Assembly (NCBI GenBank): GCA_937894665.1
Contig: CALAWF010000112.1
Location: 1 to 11,172 of the forward strand
Source of the DNA: an uncultured bacterium
GTDB lineage: Bacteria; Cyanobacteriota; Vampirovibrionia; Gastranaerophilales; Gastranaerophilaceae
Direction: 5' to 3'
Length of the DNA stretch: 11,172 nt
Shown one piece after another: positions 1 through 5,347 of the stretch. The translations under genes and the position numbers were made by a program. Below the pieces are notes generated by a model that saw nothing but the letters and a program-made list of their open reading frames with translations, ran no database searches and was not told where the DNA came from. How positions within the stretch are numbered: position 1 is the first letter of the stretch; every line of letters starts with the position of its first letter.

Positions 1-20
1 AAACTATGATTGAATTTCAC
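1..20 (-). CDS. Start of a downstream operon gene (partial; probable amino-acid ABC permease)
   Basis: Reading leftwards past the stop of the binding-protein gene, the minus strand shows GAGGAG, eight bases, then a GTG followed by an open frame (M-K-F-N-H-S) that runs off the window. The strong ribosome binding site directly after an ABC binding-protein gene suggests a cotranscribed gene. In such operons the next gene is usually the membrane permease, but only six codons are visible, so the product is inferred from context alone. Confidence 0.45.
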
Positions 21-33
21 TACCTTTTCTCCT

Positions 34-819
34 CTATTTTATACCATAAGATTGTTGAACTTTTCGTAAATTACCGTTATGTGTTTCTAGTTCGATAATA
101 TTATTAACTGCTCTGATTAACTCTTTTGACTCTTTTCCCTTTCGGAACGCTACTGCATAAGGTTCTTTAGAATAACGTTTTGGCAATAATTCCACACTAC
201 TATCCTTTAGTGCCAAGCCCAACAAAATCGTATCGTCAGAAACAATTGCATCTGCTTTACCGATTTTCAATGCTCTATATGCTTCCGGATATGTTTTATA
301 ACCTCTTATCCCAACATTTGGAACAGCTGAACGCAAACTTCTTTCACTTGTAGAACCAAATACAATAATTGCTTTTTTACCGTTTAAATCACGCAAAGAT
401 TTTATTGGCGAACCTTTTCTAACAAGCATTGCCTGCCCTGCGGTATAGTATGGAACAGAAAAATCTAAAATTTCTTGACGTTTCGGAGTTACAGACATTG
501 TTGCAACAATCATATCCACATCGCCGGAATATAGTTTCATCATTCTATCTGATGCCGTTACAGGAATAAATTTAACCTTTTCATCACTGCCTAAAAGACC
601 TCTTGCAATAATTCTTGATAACGCTGCATCATAACCGGAAAAACTGCCCTTTTTGTCATAATATCCAAACGGATAAGTATCAGTTTTAACTCCAACGAGC
701 AAAATATCACGTTTCATAATATTATCAAGAGCAGTTGTTGTCGTAACCTCTTCCACCTTTTTGCCACATCCGCAACAAACAAGCATTATGAGCATAAACA
801 TTGCAATTATCTTTTTCAT
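34..819 (-). CDS. Amino-acid ABC transporter substrate-binding lipoprotein
   Basis: This 261-residue protein looks like a family 3 solute-binding protein (SBP_bac_3) that captures a polar amino acid outside the cytoplasmic membrane and passes it to an ABC permease. Residues 1-18 are a lipoprotein signal: two lysines, a hydrophobic stretch and a cysteine cluster (C15, C16, C18), with C18 after glycine the likeliest lipidation site. The mature part opens with the GVK-x-D-x-x-PFG pattern (43-52), then GYDAALSRI (62-70) and TPKRQEILDFSVPYY (111-125), whose arginine normally contacts the ligand carboxylate. The SDD at 194-196 lies where the second lobe contacts the ligand amino group. The resemblance to aspartate/glutamate binders such as PEB1 is by recall; substrate is not certain. 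An AAGGGG-type SD precedes the ATG. It is transcribed away from aroK. Confidence 0.9.
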   Translation of the reverse strand: MKKIIAMFMLIMLVCCGCGKKVEEVTTTTALDNIMKRDILLVGVKTDTYPFGYYDKKGSFSGYDAALSRIIARGLLGSDEKVKFIPVTASDRMMKLYSGDVDMIVATMSVTPKRQEILDFSVPYYTAGQAMLVRKGSPIKSLRDLNGKKAIIVFGSTSERSLRSAVPNVGIRGYKTYPEAYRALKIGKADAIVSDDTILLGLALKDSSVELLPKRYSKEPYAVAFRKGKESKELIRAVNNIIELETHNGNLRKVQQSYGIK

Positions 820-843
820 CAGAACGTATCCCCTTTTTAAAAT

Positions 844-871
844 ATAATACCAAACAAAATAAACAAGTCAA
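844..871 (-). promoter_or_regulatory. Promoter of the binding-protein operon
   Basis: On the minus strand, TTGACT (871-866) and TATTAT (849-844) are separated by 16 bases, close to the sigma-70 consensus. They sit 24 bases upstream of the start codon at 819, with the SD in between. No operator-like dyad is seen here. Confidence 0.6.
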
Positions 872-876
872 AAAGA

Positions 877-905
877 TTAAGTATTTTTATTTTTTACGTT
901 AAAAT
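877..905 (+). promoter_or_regulatory. Weak candidate promoter of aroKB, possibly giving a leaderless mRNA
   Basis: TTAAGT (877-882), a 17-base spacer and TAAAAT (900-905) form a weak sigma-70-like promoter. The -10-like box ends six bases before the aroK ATG and no SD lies in between, so transcription could begin at or next to the start codon. The match is only moderate in such AT-rich DNA. Confidence 0.3.
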
Positions 906-911
906 AATTTT

Positions 912-1424
912 ATGAAAAAGATAACACTTATTGGAATGATGGGTTCCGGAAAAACCACCCTAGGAAAAATCTTATCTGAAAAAACAAACATTTCGGCTAT
1001 CGATATTGATGAACTGATAGAACAGAATGAAAATTCGACGATTACTGATATATTTAAAACCCAAGGGGAAGAATATTTTCGAAAAATTGAAGCTGAAACA
1101 ATCAAAGAATTGATAAATTCAAATGCTCAACAAATTTTATCTCTCGGCGGAGGAGCTTTTGAAAACGTAAAAACCAGAGAACTTTTATTAAGCAATTCGG
1201 TTGTGATTTATTTAGAAACAACACCCGTTGAGATTTTAAATAGAATACAAAAAACGAACAACCGCCCACTTTTAAAAAACAACATGACAATCGAAAAAAT
1301 AAACGAAATAATTACCAAAAGAAAAGATAATTACAATCTTGCACATCACAAAATATTGACAGACGGCAAAACTCCGTCTAAAATTGCAGAGGAAATTTTA
1401 GGAGCTTTAGGATGGAAAAATTAG
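912..1424 (+). CDS. aroK: Shikimate kinase
   Basis: Phosphorylates shikimate to shikimate 3-phosphate with ATP in the cytosol, the fifth step of the chorismate pathway. Its 170 residues match the family's usual length. Visible motifs are the P-loop GMMGSGKT (8-15), the substrate-binding DID (31-33), FR (56-57), the glycine-rich GGGA (79-82), the lid-region NRPLL (117-121) and the adenine-side R137-x3-Y141. This start is chosen because the P-loop begins eight residues in, as is normal for the family. No SD precedes it: the upstream bases are an AT run. Its last 13 bases overlap aroB, so the two are surely cotranscribed. Confidence 0.95.
   Translation: MKKITLIGMMGSGKTTLGKILSEKTNISAIDIDELIEQNENSTITDIFKTQGEEYFRKIEAETIKELINSNAQQILSLGGGAFENVKTRELLLSNSVVIYLETTPVEILNRIQKTNNRPLLKNNMTIEKINEIITKRKDNYNLAHHKILTDGKTPSKIAEEILGALGWKN
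1400..1404 (+). promoter_or_regulatory. Ribosome binding site of aroB inside aroK
   Basis: AGGAG lies seven bases before the aroB ATG and within the last codons of aroK. This supports the overlapping start at 1412. Confidence 0.75.
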
Positions 1425-2485
1425 ACGTAAATATTTTAGAAAAAGATACTTATTATCCTATCTACATCTCAAATGAAAATCTTGAAAATTTGAAAGATAA
1501 AATTCTTCAAGAAATTGGAGAGACAAATTATATCGTCATTTTCAGCCAAAAAGTACACAAATTATATTCTAAAATTTTGAATTTCCCAAAAGCCAAAACC
1601 CTTATCCTGAAAGATGGAGAAACTGAAAAGAATTTTAAAAATTACACAAAAATTTTAGATTTTGCACTCTCTCAAAAACTAACCAGAAAAGATGTAATTA
1701 TTGCAATCGGCGGGGGAGTAATCGGAGATTTGGCAGGTTTTTCTGCCTCTACATATATGCGAGGAATAAAATTTATCCAAGTTCCGACAACACTGCTTGC
1801 ATCAACTGATAGCTCTGTTGGAGGGAAAACAGCAATTAACACAAAATACGGTAAAAATTTAGTAGGAACTTTTTACCAACCCAATGCCGTTTTTATCAAT
1901 GTAAATTTCTTGAAAACACTTGATGAAAGACAATTCAAAAGCGGATTGGGCGAAGTCGTAAAATACGGATTGATAGAAAAAACTTGCCCGATAGAAGATT
2001 CTCCAAATTTGATAAATTTTCTCAATGAGCATAGCGAAAAAATTCTCTCAAGAGATATTTTAACCCTCCAAGAACTCATAAAAATCTGCATTTCACTAAA
2101 AATTGCAGTAGTAAAAGCGGATGAAAAAGAAGGCGGTTTGAGAAAAATCTTGAACCTCGGACACACCTTCGGACACGCAATTGAAAATATTACAAAATAC
2201 AAAAAATTCACCCACGGCGAATGTGTTGCAGAAGGGGTAAATTTAGCACTAAATTTTGCATTCAAGCAAGGTTTAATAGACAAGGGTTACAAATTTTTAT
2301 GCGAAGATTTGATTAAAAAATTCGGATTTAAACCTATTCCAAAATTTGACAAACACAAGATGGTCAAAGCAATGTTAACCGACAAAAAAGCAGAAGATAA
2401 CTACATTGTATTCATACTTCCAACAGACTATGCAGAAGTAAAAGGATACAAATTTACCCCTGATGAACTTTTGAAATTATTATAG
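1412..2485 (+). CDS. aroB: 3-Dehydroquinate synthase
   Basis: Converts the seven-carbon phosphate DAHP to 3-dehydroquinate, the second shikimate-pathway step, using NAD and a divalent metal (usually Zn or Co) in the cytosol. The 357 residues are full length. The NAD-binding GGGVIGD is at 100-106, followed by the PTTLLASTDSSVGGK block (125-139) and KNLVGTFYQP (148-157). The expected metal ligands are present: E181 in GLGEVVKYG, H251 in LGHTFGHAIE and H268 in HGE. The catalytic-domain lysines K184 and DKK (324-326) are also in place. Translation is probably coupled to aroK. No terminator is obvious between its stop and the next gene. Confidence 0.97.
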   Translation: MEKLDVNILEKDTYYPIYISNENLENLKDKILQEIGETNYIVIFSQKVHKLYSKILNFPKAKTLILKDGETEKNFKNYTKILDFALSQKLTRKDVIIAIGGGVIGDLAGFSASTYMRGIKFIQVPTTLLASTDSSVGGKTAINTKYGKNLVGTFYQPNAVFINVNFLKTLDERQFKSGLGEVVKYGLIEKTCPIEDSPNLINFLNEHSEKILSRDILTLQELIKICISLKIAVVKADEKEGGLRKILNLGHTFGHAIENITKYKKFTHGECVAEGVNLALNFAFKQGLIDKGYKFLCEDLIKKFGFKPIPKFDKHKMVKAMLTDKKAEDNYIVFILPTDYAEVKGYKFTPDELLKLL

Positions 2486-2518
2486 ATTAAAAACGTCTTG
2501 CTATCTTGAAAAATATAT

Positions 2519-2559
2519 GTTAGTATAATTTTAGATTATAGTAACCAAAAGATACTAAC
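2519..2559 (+). promoter_or_regulatory. Operator/promoter of the HxlR-family gene
   Basis: A TATAAT -10 box (2524-2529) lies inside a dyad: TTAGTATAAT (2520-2529) and ATTATAGTAA (2535-2544) are inverted copies with one mismatched position and a five-base centre. A further half-site, ATACTAAC (2552-2559), is the exact reverse complement of GTTAGTAT (2519-2526). The arrangement fits autoregulation by the downstream winged-helix dimer. No -35 box at normal spacing is clear: TTGAAA at 2506-2511 is only 12 bases from the -10. Confidence 0.55.
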
Positions 2560-2568
2560 GAGGGATAT

Positions 2569-2913
2569 ATGGAGAAAAAGAGCTTACCAAAGTGTCCAAT
2601 TGAAGCCACACTACAAATGACGGGCTGCAAATGGAAAATTTTAATTATTCGAGATTTACTCACTGGGACAAAACGCTTTTGTGAACTTAAAAAATCAGTA
2701 TCAGGAATCACTCAAAAAGTTTTGACAAGCAAACTTCGAGAACTTGAAGAAGATGGACTAATCGAACGTAAAGTTTACCCGCAAATTCCGCCAAAAGTAG
2801 AATACACCCTAACAGACGTTGGCTACAGTTTGCGTCCGGTTATTGATTGCCTAAAAGAATGGGGCAGAGATTACAAAAAATACACCAAACTTTTAGAAAA
2901 AATGAAAGGGTAG
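2569..2913 (+). CDS. HxlR-family winged-helix transcriptional regulator
   Basis: A 114-residue cytosolic DNA-binding protein of the HxlR (DUF24) branch of the MarR-like regulators. Family members often sense electrophiles, quinones or oxidants through a conserved N-terminal cysteine. That cysteine is C9 in the signature CPIEATL; C20, C38 and C94 are additional. The family pattern continues with KWKILIIRDLL (21-31), KRFCELKK (35-42), GITQKVLTSKLRELEEDGLIER (46-67, the recognition region) and the wing VEYTLTDVG (77-85). GAGGG lies four bases before the ATG, rather close. The upstream dyad suggests self-control. It faces no divergent oxidoreductase gene, the usual HxlR neighbour; the nearest candidate target is the cupin/flavoprotein operon at 5408. 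Confidence 0.93.
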   Translation: MEKKSLPKCPIEATLQMTGCKWKILIIRDLLTGTKRFCELKKSVSGITQKVLTSKLRELEEDGLIERKVYPQIPPKVEYTLTDVGYSLRPVIDCLKEWGRDYKKYTKLLEKMKG

Positions 2914-2958
2914 TGGCTACCATACAGTGTTCTCAAGAGTGGAGAACCCCATAAGCCA
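2914..2958 (+). repeat. Nested hairpin directly after the HxlR gene
   Basis: TGGCT (2914-2918) pairs with AGCCA (2954-2958), and inside it GTTCTC (2929-2934) pairs with GAGAAC (2942-2947) around a seven-base loop. It begins at the first base after the stop codon. No T-run follows, so it is not a standard intrinsic terminator. It could stabilise the mRNA end or be part of the repeat cluster that follows. Confidence 0.45.
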
Positions 2959-2961
2959 ACC

Positions 2962-2995
2962 CGTCATTCTGAGAATTTTAGTCTGAAAAATTCCA
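2962..2995. repeat. GTCAT-headed repeat fragment with hairpin
   Basis: CGTCATTCTGAG opens the fragment. GAATTTT (2973-2979) and AAAATTC (2987-2993) then form a seven-base stem around AGTCTGA. It shares its head with the units at 3208 and 5218 but has a different downstream stem. Confidence 0.5.
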
Positions 2996-3045
2996 GCTTT
3001 TAATTTATTTTTACGAAATTTGCACTGTCATTTCGAACAATAAAT

Positions 3046-3067
3046 TCCCTCCCCAAGGGTGAAGGGA
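3046..3067. repeat. GC-containing hairpin in the repeat cluster
   Basis: TCCCT (3046-3050) pairs with AGGGA (3063-3067), with an inner CCC/GGG stem (3052-3054 with 3057-3059). No T-run follows immediately; the T-rich hairpin at 3084 comes 17 bases later. Confidence 0.4.
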
Positions 3068-3083
3068 GTAAGTTACCTTGTTC

Positions 3084-3120
3084 ACTTTTTCTTTTTTATT
3101 TCGACGAAAAAAGAAAAAGT
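3084..3120. repeat. Perfect 14-base T/A-rich inverted repeat
   Basis: ACTTTTTCTTTTTT (3084-3097) and its exact reverse complement (3107-3120) flank the nine-base centre ATTTCGACG. The left arm and centre recur almost unchanged at 5098-5125, where they form the T-tract of a terminator. Here no GC-rich stem touches the T-run, so terminator activity is uncertain. Confidence 0.6.
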
Positions 3121-3167
3121 AGAACCGAAAAAGAAAAACACGAATGACCAAATGGCTCGAGTTATCA

Positions 3168-3180
3168 GGGGCTATGCCCC
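3168..3180. repeat. Short GC hairpin GGGGC-TAT-GCCCC
   Basis: Five G/C pairs with a three-base loop, followed by CGAACCCC, stand out against the AT-rich surroundings. It is probably another interspersed-repeat fragment. Confidence 0.4.
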
Positions 3181-3207
3181 CGAACCCCTATAAATCTTAA
3201 ACGCATT

Positions 3208-3327
3208 CGTCATACTGAGCGTAGCGAAGTATCTCTGACTAGGCAAATTTGTCAAACTTTCTAACTAGTTTGTTTAGATAGAGATTCTTCGGGTAAATTT
3301 GTAAGATTTTATTTCTTTCGAATGACG
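3208..3327. repeat. Two-armed palindromic repeat element
   Basis: The left arm CGTCATACTGAGCG is followed by TAGCGAAGTATCTCT (ending 3236). The right arm, read on the minus strand from 3327, begins CGTCATTCG and ends CGAAGAATCTCT (3280). The element therefore consists of two units facing each other, with a small central stem CAAACT (3253-3258)/AGTTTG (3267-3272). It resembles REP/BIME or MITE-like elements in form. No transposase or target-site duplication was recognised. Confidence 0.6.
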
Positions 3328-3337
3328 GATTTTTAAT

Positions 3338-3357
3338 GTCGGCTTAGTAAAGCTGAC
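3338..3357. repeat. Hairpin GTCGGCTT-AGTA-AAGCTGAC
   Basis: An eight-base stem with one G/T wobble and a four-base loop, just downstream of the two-armed element. A hairpin with a similar GCCGAC arm lies at 5126-5151 beside the other repeat cluster. Confidence 0.5.
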
Positions 3358-3521
3358 CTACAAATAAAATTGTAACAAACTAGTCAATTCAGGATGACGT
3401 AAAAAATAAAGACCTCAGGGCCTTAATGCCTCTTATAACAAACCTATAGACTTATCAACTTATTGACTTATAGACTTTTAAAGAAGTTGTTCCTTTTCCC
3501 TTATTCTAAAAAAATTTCCAC

Positions 3522-3550
3522 TTGACAAAGTGTTAGGCATGCCTTACAAT
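3522..3550 (+). promoter_or_regulatory. Promoter of the DtxR-family operon
   Basis: TTGACA (3522-3527) is a perfect -35 box. After a 17-base spacer comes TACAAT (3545-3550), one base from the -10 consensus. It lies 23 bases upstream of the start codon, the best sigma-70 promoter in the window. Confidence 0.8.
3533..3546 (+). promoter_or_regulatory. DtxR/MntR-type operator in the promoter spacer
   Basis: TTAGGCATGCCTTA has a perfect ten-base palindromic core, AGGCATGCCT. It matches the TTAGG-n4-CCTAA form bound by metal-dependent DtxR/IdeR/SirR/MntR regulators. It fills the spacer and touches the -10 box, so the metal-loaded regulator encoded next would block polymerase. Confidence 0.75.
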
Positions 3551-3573
3551 AGATTTTGTAAGAAAGGTTAATC

Positions 3574-4008
3574 ATGCAAAAAGAAGTTAAAAATCTATCT
3601 TCCGGTCTTGAAGACTATTTAGAAGCAATATATATATCACATATCAATAATGAACCATTGAAAGGTGCAGAATTAGCGAGAAAATTAAACATCTCAAGGG
3701 CATCTGTATCAGAGGCATTGTCTAAACTTGTCGCAAAAGGCTTAATCAAATACAACAGTTATGAAGCCATTGCGATTACACAATCAGGAATTGACGAAGC
3801 AATGAAAGTTTATACAAAACACCACACCCTTGAACATTTTTTTGAAAAAGTTTTGGGAATTAAAAAAGCTGAAGCAAGCGAAAATGCGTGCAAAATTGAA
3901 CATATTGTTTCTCAAAATATCTTAGACGAAATGCAAGATTTTACCCAATTTTGTCAAAAACACACCGAAATATTAGAGCTTTACAAAAAGGAAAAATTAA
4001 ACAAATGA
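3574..4008 (+). CDS. DtxR/MntR-family metal-dependent transcriptional repressor
   Basis: A 144-residue cytosolic repressor that binds DNA when loaded with Fe(II) or Mn(II). An N-terminal winged helix (about 10-75; ELARKLNISRASVSEALSKL at 33-52 is the HTH) precedes the metal-binding dimerisation domain (about 78-140). There is no C-terminal SH3 domain, so it is a short MntR-like form. Candidate ligands by alignment from memory are D14 and E17 in LEDYLEAIY, H83 and E87 in HHTLEHFF, and C106, E109 and H110 in CKIEH. An aspartate at the first site is MntR-like, whereas cysteine before xxEH is DtxR-like, so metal preference is ambiguous. An AGAAAGG-type SD precedes the ATG. The operator in its promoter implies autorepression. 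Confidence 0.92.
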   Translation: MQKEVKNLSSGLEDYLEAIYISHINNEPLKGAELARKLNISRASVSEALSKLVAKGLIKYNSYEAIAITQSGIDEAMKVYTKHHTLEHFFEKVLGIKKAEASENACKIEHIVSQNILDEMQDFTQFCQKHTEILELYKKEKLNK

Positions 4009-5015
4009 TAAAAATTTCAACGATTGGGAAATATTTAGACCAACCGCTATTAACAGCAAAAATTAATAAACAAGTTCCTGCAATACTCACCCTTGCAAGT
4101 TCAGGTTTTTTAGCAAAGGAAATTTACGAAACGCCAAAAGAAAACAGAAAGAAAAAGGGATTACAATTAGGAATAATTCTTGCAGCAACAACACTTTCCG
4201 CTGTTAACGCATCAAGAATTGCGTCGTTTTTAACCAAAAGACCAATGTCAAAAACCGTTAAACAAATTTCAAAAGACAATGAAAAAATAATATCAGAAAT
4301 TATCTCAGAAAACACTCTAAACAAAGATGTTACAAATATTCTAAACAAGGCCAAAAATAAAATTCTTTCAATAAAAAATGTTGATATTTTGAACAGAAAT
4401 CTTTCAAGAAAAGACTTAAATAAACTTATTCCTGATCCTGAAAATATAACCTCAAAAGATATTTTCAGAGAAATCGGCTGGCTATCAATTTTCGGAGCCG
4501 TTCCTGTAGCAGGTGGAATTGCAGGAGGAATTATTGCTGATAAAACAACTGAAAAACATTGGGGAAATAAAGTTTCAAATAAAATTAAAGAGGGATTATA
4601 CCAATATCTTGCGAATATTTTCATGTGCAACATCGGTGCAGGGGCAGCACTCGGAATACTTGAAAAAATGAATATACGTTCAAAATCCGCAAGATGTATC
4701 GGAATGGTATCTGGTATAATCCTGACAGGTGTAATCGGAGGAAGTGCAATTGCAAATTATATTAGCAACAAATTTGTAAATCCTCTACTTTCAAAAAATC
4801 CGCAAAAAGAAACACGAACTCCGGAACTTTTAGATCTCGGACTTCACACAGACGATATTGCAACAGTTTCTTTATTGTCCGGATTGAAATGGATAGAACC
4901 TTCTCTTCCTTTACTGTACGCAGTTTCAGGTTATCGTGCAGGAATTGGGTATCGAAATAATAAAAATTCCCCTGATAAAGAAAAACAAAGTCATTTTTTA
5001 TACTCAAAGTGTTAG
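4005..5015 (+). CDS. Multi-pass membrane protein of unknown function, coupled to the DtxR-family gene
   Basis: I do not recognise this 336-residue protein. The ATG overlaps the regulator's stop as ATGA, so the two are translationally coupled. A longer TTG-start reading from 3951 is less likely. Likely membrane segments are about 24-39, 52-70, 155-178 (glycine-rich, GAVPVAGGIAGGIIA), 200-219, 231-254 and perhaps 296-314. A charged, lysine-rich region of about 85 residues (77-153) separates the second and third. Small-residue motifs (GAGAALG, GVIGGSAIA) suggest packed helices. No NRAMP, FeoB, ZIP, P-type ATPase or CDF signature is visible, so a metal-transport role is only suggested by its operon. 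The C-terminal tail is charged and ends in cysteine. Confidence 0.8.
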   Translation: MIKISTIGKYLDQPLLTAKINKQVPAILTLASSGFLAKEIYETPKENRKKKGLQLGIILAATTLSAVNASRIASFLTKRPMSKTVKQISKDNEKIISEIISENTLNKDVTNILNKAKNKILSIKNVDILNRNLSRKDLNKLIPDPENITSKDIFREIGWLSIFGAVPVAGGIAGGIIADKTTEKHWGNKVSNKIKEGLYQYLANIFMCNIGAGAALGILEKMNIRSKSARCIGMVSGIILTGVIGGSAIANYISNKFVNPLLSKNPQKETRTPELLDLGLHTDDIATVSLLSGLKWIEPSLPLLYAVSGYRAGIGYRNNKNSPDKEKQSHFLYSKC

Positions 5016-5067
5016 GCTTGTTTAACACAAAACCACACCTTATTTTTTACAACCCACAACTGTACAC

Positions 5068-5110
5068 AAAAGAGGCAACAAGTTTTACAACTCGCCTCTT
5101 TTTCTTTTTT
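5068..5110 (+). terminator. Intrinsic terminator of the DtxR-family operon
   Basis: AAAAGAGGC (5068-5076) pairs with GCCTCTTTT (5094-5102). The loop contains a further AGTT/AACT stem, and the stem runs into T5-C-T6. It ends the two-gene operon 53 bases after the stop codon. The A-run on the other side could give weaker termination on the minus strand. Confidence 0.85.
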
Positions 5111-5125
5111 ATTTCGATGAAAAAA
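5098..5125. repeat. Second copy of the T/A-rich repeat
   Basis: These 28 bases match 3086-3113 with one difference (T for C after TTTCGA). The T-rich left arm doubles as the terminator's T-tract. Confidence 0.55.
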
Positions 5126-5151
5126 TGTTGGTAGTAGTAACTACGCCGACA
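5126..5151. repeat. Hairpin with GCCGACA arm
   Basis: TGTTGGT (5126-5132) pairs with GCCGACA (5145-5151) using two G/T wobbles. An inner GTAG/CTAC stem closes on loop TAA. It parallels the hairpin at 3338-3357. Confidence 0.45.
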
Positions 5152-5160
5152 ATAAAATTA

Positions 5161-5192
5161 GCTGGATTGCTTCGCCTTCGCTCGCAATGACC
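5161..5192 (-). repeat. Palindromic GTCATTGCGAG repeat unit
   Basis: Read on the minus strand it begins GGTCATTGCGAGCG and ends GAAGCAATCCAGC. The stem is ATTGC/GCAAT, with GCGAAGGCGAA in the centre. Units of the form GTCATTGCGAGCGAAG...CAATCC are familiar interspersed repeats in several bacterial groups (recall). The copies at 3208 and 5218 have the same layout with other stem bases. Confidence 0.65.
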
Positions 5193-5217
5193 GAATTTGA
5201 AAAGAATTTTACGTATT

Positions 5218-5306
5218 CGTCATTCTGAGGGGTAAACTGTAGAATATGCAATATTATTGTGCATTTTCCCCGAAGAATCTCTGACCTATGCGTTTAGTTA
5301 GAGATT
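5218..5306. repeat. Extended stem-loop repeat unit with inverted tail
   Basis: After CGTCATTCTGAG, stem ATTCT (5222-5226) pairs with AGAAT (5274-5278), GGGG (5229-5232) with CCCC (5268-5271), and ATGCA (5246-5250) with TGCAT (5260-5264). Then AATCTCT (5276-5282) is repeated inverted as AGAGATT (5300-5306). The layout echoes the two-armed element at 3208-3327, with a much longer centre. Confidence 0.6.
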
Positions 5307-5347
5307 TTACGGATATATAAGTATCACCTTTCACAAAAAATCACCCC

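Larger units (their letters stand above)
2914..3573. other. 660-base gene-free region filled with palindromic repeat fragments
   Basis: No credible reading frame or RNA gene is seen. The stretch holds successive inverted repeats: the hairpin after the HxlR gene, a GTCAT-headed fragment at 2962, another head GTCATTTCGAAC at 3027-3038, hairpins at 3046-3067, 3084-3120 and 3168-3180, the two-armed element 3208-3327, a hairpin at 3338-3357, and a reversed head TCAGGATGACG at 3389-3399. An 11-base inverted pair, ACTAGTTTGTT (3264-3274) and AACAAACTAGT (3374-3384), links the element to the downstream part. The last 60 bases hold the next gene's promoter. Confidence 0.6.

Noticed and set aside
1873..2283. 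136-codon open frame on the minus strand
   Set aside because: It lies antisense inside aroB, which is clearly real, and the translation is Phe/Ser/Cys-rich shadow sequence.
3084..3120. Intrinsic terminator of the HxlR gene
   Set aside because: The stem is almost wholly A/T, and it lies 170 bases past the stop with no T-run after the second arm. Only its palindromic nature is claimed.
3951..4004. TTG start adding 18 residues to the membrane protein
   Set aside because: It would overlap the regulator by 58 bases with no SD. The ATG at 4005 gives the common ATGA overlap and a better N-terminus.
4124..4633. 169-codon open frame on the minus strand
   Set aside because: It is antisense to the membrane-protein gene. 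Its hydrophobicity is a reflection of the other strand, and it has no SD or motif.
5009..5028. GTGTTA/TAACAC hairpin containing TTAGGC, as a second DtxR operator
   Set aside because: The right half does not complete the palindrome (GTTTAA instead of GCCTAA), and it sits at a gene end with no promoter.
3208..5306. CRISPR array
   Set aside because: The repeats are palindromic, of unequal length, irregularly spaced and kilobases apart, with no cas genes.
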